Below are positions 5,005 through 6,218 of a DNA stretch of 6,218 nt, in pieces. Each line of letters starts with the position of its first letter. The stretch's first letter is position 1. A program made the position numbers and the translations under genes. The stretch spans positions 837,058-843,275 of the forward strand of contig CP070793.1 in the NCBI GenBank assembly GCA_020346965.1, given 5' to 3'. The DNA is from Chloroflexota bacterium (GTDB taxonomy: Bacteria > Chloroflexota > Dehalococcoidia > GIF9 > AB-539-J10). The notes beneath the pieces are model-generated. The model had not been told where the DNA came from, did not search any database, and saw nothing but the letters and a program-made list of their open reading frames with translations.

Positions 5005-5050
5005 CCCCCTGTTTCGAAGCTGAAATCTGAAAACAGGGGGGTTTGCTTTT
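5005..5050 (+). terminator. Intrinsic terminator after tRNA-Glu
   Basis: CCCCCTGTTT (5005-5014) pairs perfectly with AAACAGGGGG (5031-5040), a 10-bp stem with a 16-base loop, followed by GTTTGCTTTT. It ends the tRNA transcript and would also separate it from the right-hand genes. Confidence 0.85.
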
Positions 5051-5091
5051 ACTGTTTTGCTAATGATTTGCTAATAACTCTTTTCAGCAAA
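5042..5091. repeat. TTTGCT(AAT) repeat cluster at the 3' side of tRNA-Glu
   Basis: TTTGCTAAT occurs at 5056-5064 and 5067-5075, 11 bases apart (one helical turn). A shorter TTTGCT lies at 5042-5047 and an inverted AGCAAA at 5086-5091. The cluster lies between the tRNA 3' end and the integrase remnant and overlaps that remnant's stop codon. Short phased repeats in this position are typical of arm-type sites of tRNA-targeting integrases; they would belong to the lost integrase, being unlike the TTGTGAAC set. Confidence 0.45.
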
Positions 5092-5175
5092 CTCATTTTC
5101 ACGATTGGGGTTAAGCAGTCGGTCAAAGTTCTCCGCTGCTGCCTGCTGGAGTCCAGCGGTAACATGGCTATTCAT
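5071..5175 (-). pseudogene. C-terminal remnant of a second tyrosine recombinase
   Basis: On the minus strand 34 codons ending in TAG (5071-5073) read as the tail of a phage-type integrase. The fragment starts just after where the catalytic tyrosine would be (NSHVTAGLQQAAAENFDRLL, positions 2-21), matching the common SHV-x-AGLQ-x-AAA-x-x-FD tail, and ends with a polar stretch (NPNRENEFAEKSY). Upstream (right of 5175) the frame no longer resembles an integrase, and the Tyr-containing helix, RHR residues and core-binding domain are all missing. The 3' end faces the tRNA 3' end, which is a usual arrangement for an element integrated there. The tail differs from that of the complete integrase at 4088-4852, so this is a different recombinase and not a duplicated piece. 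I take it as the scar of an older element to the right of the tRNA. Confidence 0.7.
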
Positions 5176-5225
5176 AGGTAAGAACCGGCTTCTAGCTTCG
5201 AAGAGCTATTGCAGGTCCGTTAGGG

Positions 5226-5251
5226 TATAATGGGATTGTGAGGCGGTCAAG
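5226..5251 (+). promoter_or_regulatory. -10 box and ribosome binding site before the HhH gene
   Basis: A perfect TATAAT (5226-5231) lies 20 bases before the ATG at 5252, and GAGGCGG (5240-5246) is the ribosome binding site. No good -35 box is found at 16-18 bases upstream. The short distance would give a leader of about 14 bases, so the TATAAT may be coincidental. Confidence 0.35.
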
Positions 5252-5968
5252 ATGAATGAGGAGGGATTCCGCTCATTTCTTGAGAAGCAGAGGCGATCTG
5301 ATGGAACCGTAGATCAGTGTGTCCAGTTCGCGAGGGAATTCGAGGCGTACGTAGCTGGACACAGAGATGCGAAAGATCTTGATGAGGCGGCCCCTGACGA
5401 CTTGGAAGCCTTTGCATCCTGGAACAAGCAGCAGCGTAAATCAATCAACTCATACTTGTGGGCCATCCACCGGTACTACGAGTATACGCTGAACGACTCG
5501 ATGCGCAGGCGAGCCACCGACATGCGACAACAGGAAATCGCCAAACGGAGAGCGAGGCGAAAGCCGTTCAGGTTGAAGGATATCCAAGGGCTTCCCGCTG
5601 AGCACGTCGAAAGGCTGGACGCGATCGGAATCACCGATGTGGAGGCGTTATTGGAGGCGGGGTGAACCAAGGAAAAACGTGAGGAGCTGTCCAGATGGAG
5701 TGGTTTGCCAGCGGATGAGGTTCTGTGCTTCGTCAAGCTGGCAGACCTCACGCGGATAGTGGACATCAAGGGTCTCCGGGTCAGGCTCTTATATGAGGCA
5801 GGAGTTGACACCGTGGAGAAGGTTTCAGACTATGACCCGCAGAAGTTGCGGGATAGATTGGTGGAGGTGAATGAGCATATGAAGATTCTGAAGAGGCATC
5901 CCACTCTTGTTGAAACGAGCTATTGGATCACCCAGGCAAAGGCACTCAAGAGAATCGTAGAATACTGA
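5252..5968 (+). pseudogene. Integrase-like/helix-hairpin-helix (DUF4332-type) protein, broken by an in-frame TGA
   Basis: One continuous frame of 239 codons runs from ATG 5252 to TGA 5966, interrupted only by TGA at 5663-5665 (codon 138). Residues 1-82 resemble the SAM-like core-binding domain of tyrosine recombinases (FLEKQRRSDGTVDQ, then INSYLWAIHRYYEYTL), but no catalytic domain follows. Residues 84-110 are a very basic linker (MRRRATDMRQQEIAKRRARR). Two HhH units of DUF4332 type follow: one at 114-137 (VERLDAIGITDVEALLEAG) running through the stop, and one after it (IKGLRVRLLYEAGVDTVEKV). As I recall the family, the residue at codon 138 is Arg, so a CGA to TGA change would explain the stop. 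Sequence after the stop stays in frame and well conserved in style, so the mutation is recent, or the codon is read through. The intact protein would be a DNA-binding protein of unknown role. Its base composition (33 G+C of 60 in row 5521-5580) is like the methyltransferase gene, i.e. host-like. Confidence 0.75.
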
Positions 5969-6218
5969 GGTTAGGTAACGAGTGCCACGTTGAAGAGCTT
6001 TAGCCCATGCTGCGAGTAGCATTAGCCTGCTAGTATCGCCGGTTAGAACTGATCGGTGTGCGGCACTGCCGGTGATCATTGGCTTGGTTCAGTAAGACTT
6101 GCTGCTCCGCCAAGCCAGAGCGCACTAGTCACTAACCAAAATTCCTCGATCCTGTCTGGCGCAGGCTCTCCGAGACGGACGGCCAATGAGGGCAAACTTG
6201 AACAACTCCTGACCGATA

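Noticed and set aside
6080..6117. Hairpin TGGCTTGG/CCAAGCCA after the HhH gene as a terminator.
   Set aside because: The 8-bp stem has a 22-base loop and no T tract; it lies 110 bases after the stop codon.
6125..6218. Minus-strand frame entering from the right edge and ending at 6125-6127.
   Set aside because: About 30 codons with no recognisable family signal; too short to support a gene.
1..6218. CRISPR array, rRNA genes, complete insertion sequence or replication origin.
   Set aside because: No regularly spaced repeats, rRNA sequence, transposase gene or DnaA-box cluster could be seen on either strand.

Overview
The window reads as a chromosomal region of a free-living bacterium of moderate G+C. 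Three of the protein families (the class I methyltransferase at the left edge, the integrase-like/helix-hairpin-helix protein at the right, the small DUF4177-like protein) resemble what I remember from Chloroflexota of the Dehalococcoidia type. That assignment is inference from recall, since no rRNA or marker protein is present. Sigma-70-type promoters and Shine-Dalgarno sites are clear. TGA is a normal stop in several genes.

Layout from left to right. (1) Positions 1-675 hold the 3' part of a SAM-dependent methyltransferase gene, open at the left edge. (2) Positions 676-1028 are gene-poor, with two short G/C-run inverted repeats and no supported gene. (3) Around 1182-1314 two strong back-to-back promoters share a palindrome. 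Leftward they drive a 50-residue DUF4177-like protein (1029-1181). Rightward they drive a close-packed run of three genes: a membrane-anchored protein (1315-1956), a cysteine-rich zinc-ribbon protein (1980-2432) and a HEPN-like protein with an R-x4-H motif (2454-3029). (4) Positions 3030-3945 hold a promoter, a short chimeric ORF (nuclease-like N-terminus joined to a degenerate SEC-C zinc motif), a possible 23-residue membrane peptide and a four-helix membrane protein. (5) Positions 3946-4915 hold two stacked inverted repeats, a complete tyrosine recombinase gene on the minus strand, and five same-direction copies of (T/C)TGTGAAC at its two ends. (6) A tRNA-Glu(CTC) gene with encoded CCA lies at 4916-4992, followed by a strong terminator hairpin. 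(7) On the 3' side of the tRNA lie TTTGCTAAT direct repeats and the last 34 codons of a second, otherwise lost, tyrosine recombinase. (8) Positions 5252-5968 hold an integrase-like/HhH (DUF4332-type) gene cut by one in-frame TGA. The last 250 bases (5969-6218) hold no supported gene.

Interpretation (inference): the edges (methyltransferase, HhH gene) look like ordinary chromosome at about 53-55% G+C in the rows I counted by hand. The middle is more A+T-rich (about 42-43% in counted rows) and carries an integrase, a HEPN-like gene, a zinc-ribbon gene and broken genes, which fits a small integrated island beside tRNA-Glu. The second integrase remnant on the other side of the same tRNA suggests that this tRNA has been an insertion target more than once. 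The unit most worth study is the divergently controlled cassette 1029-3029, together with the recombination-site architecture around 3949-5092.
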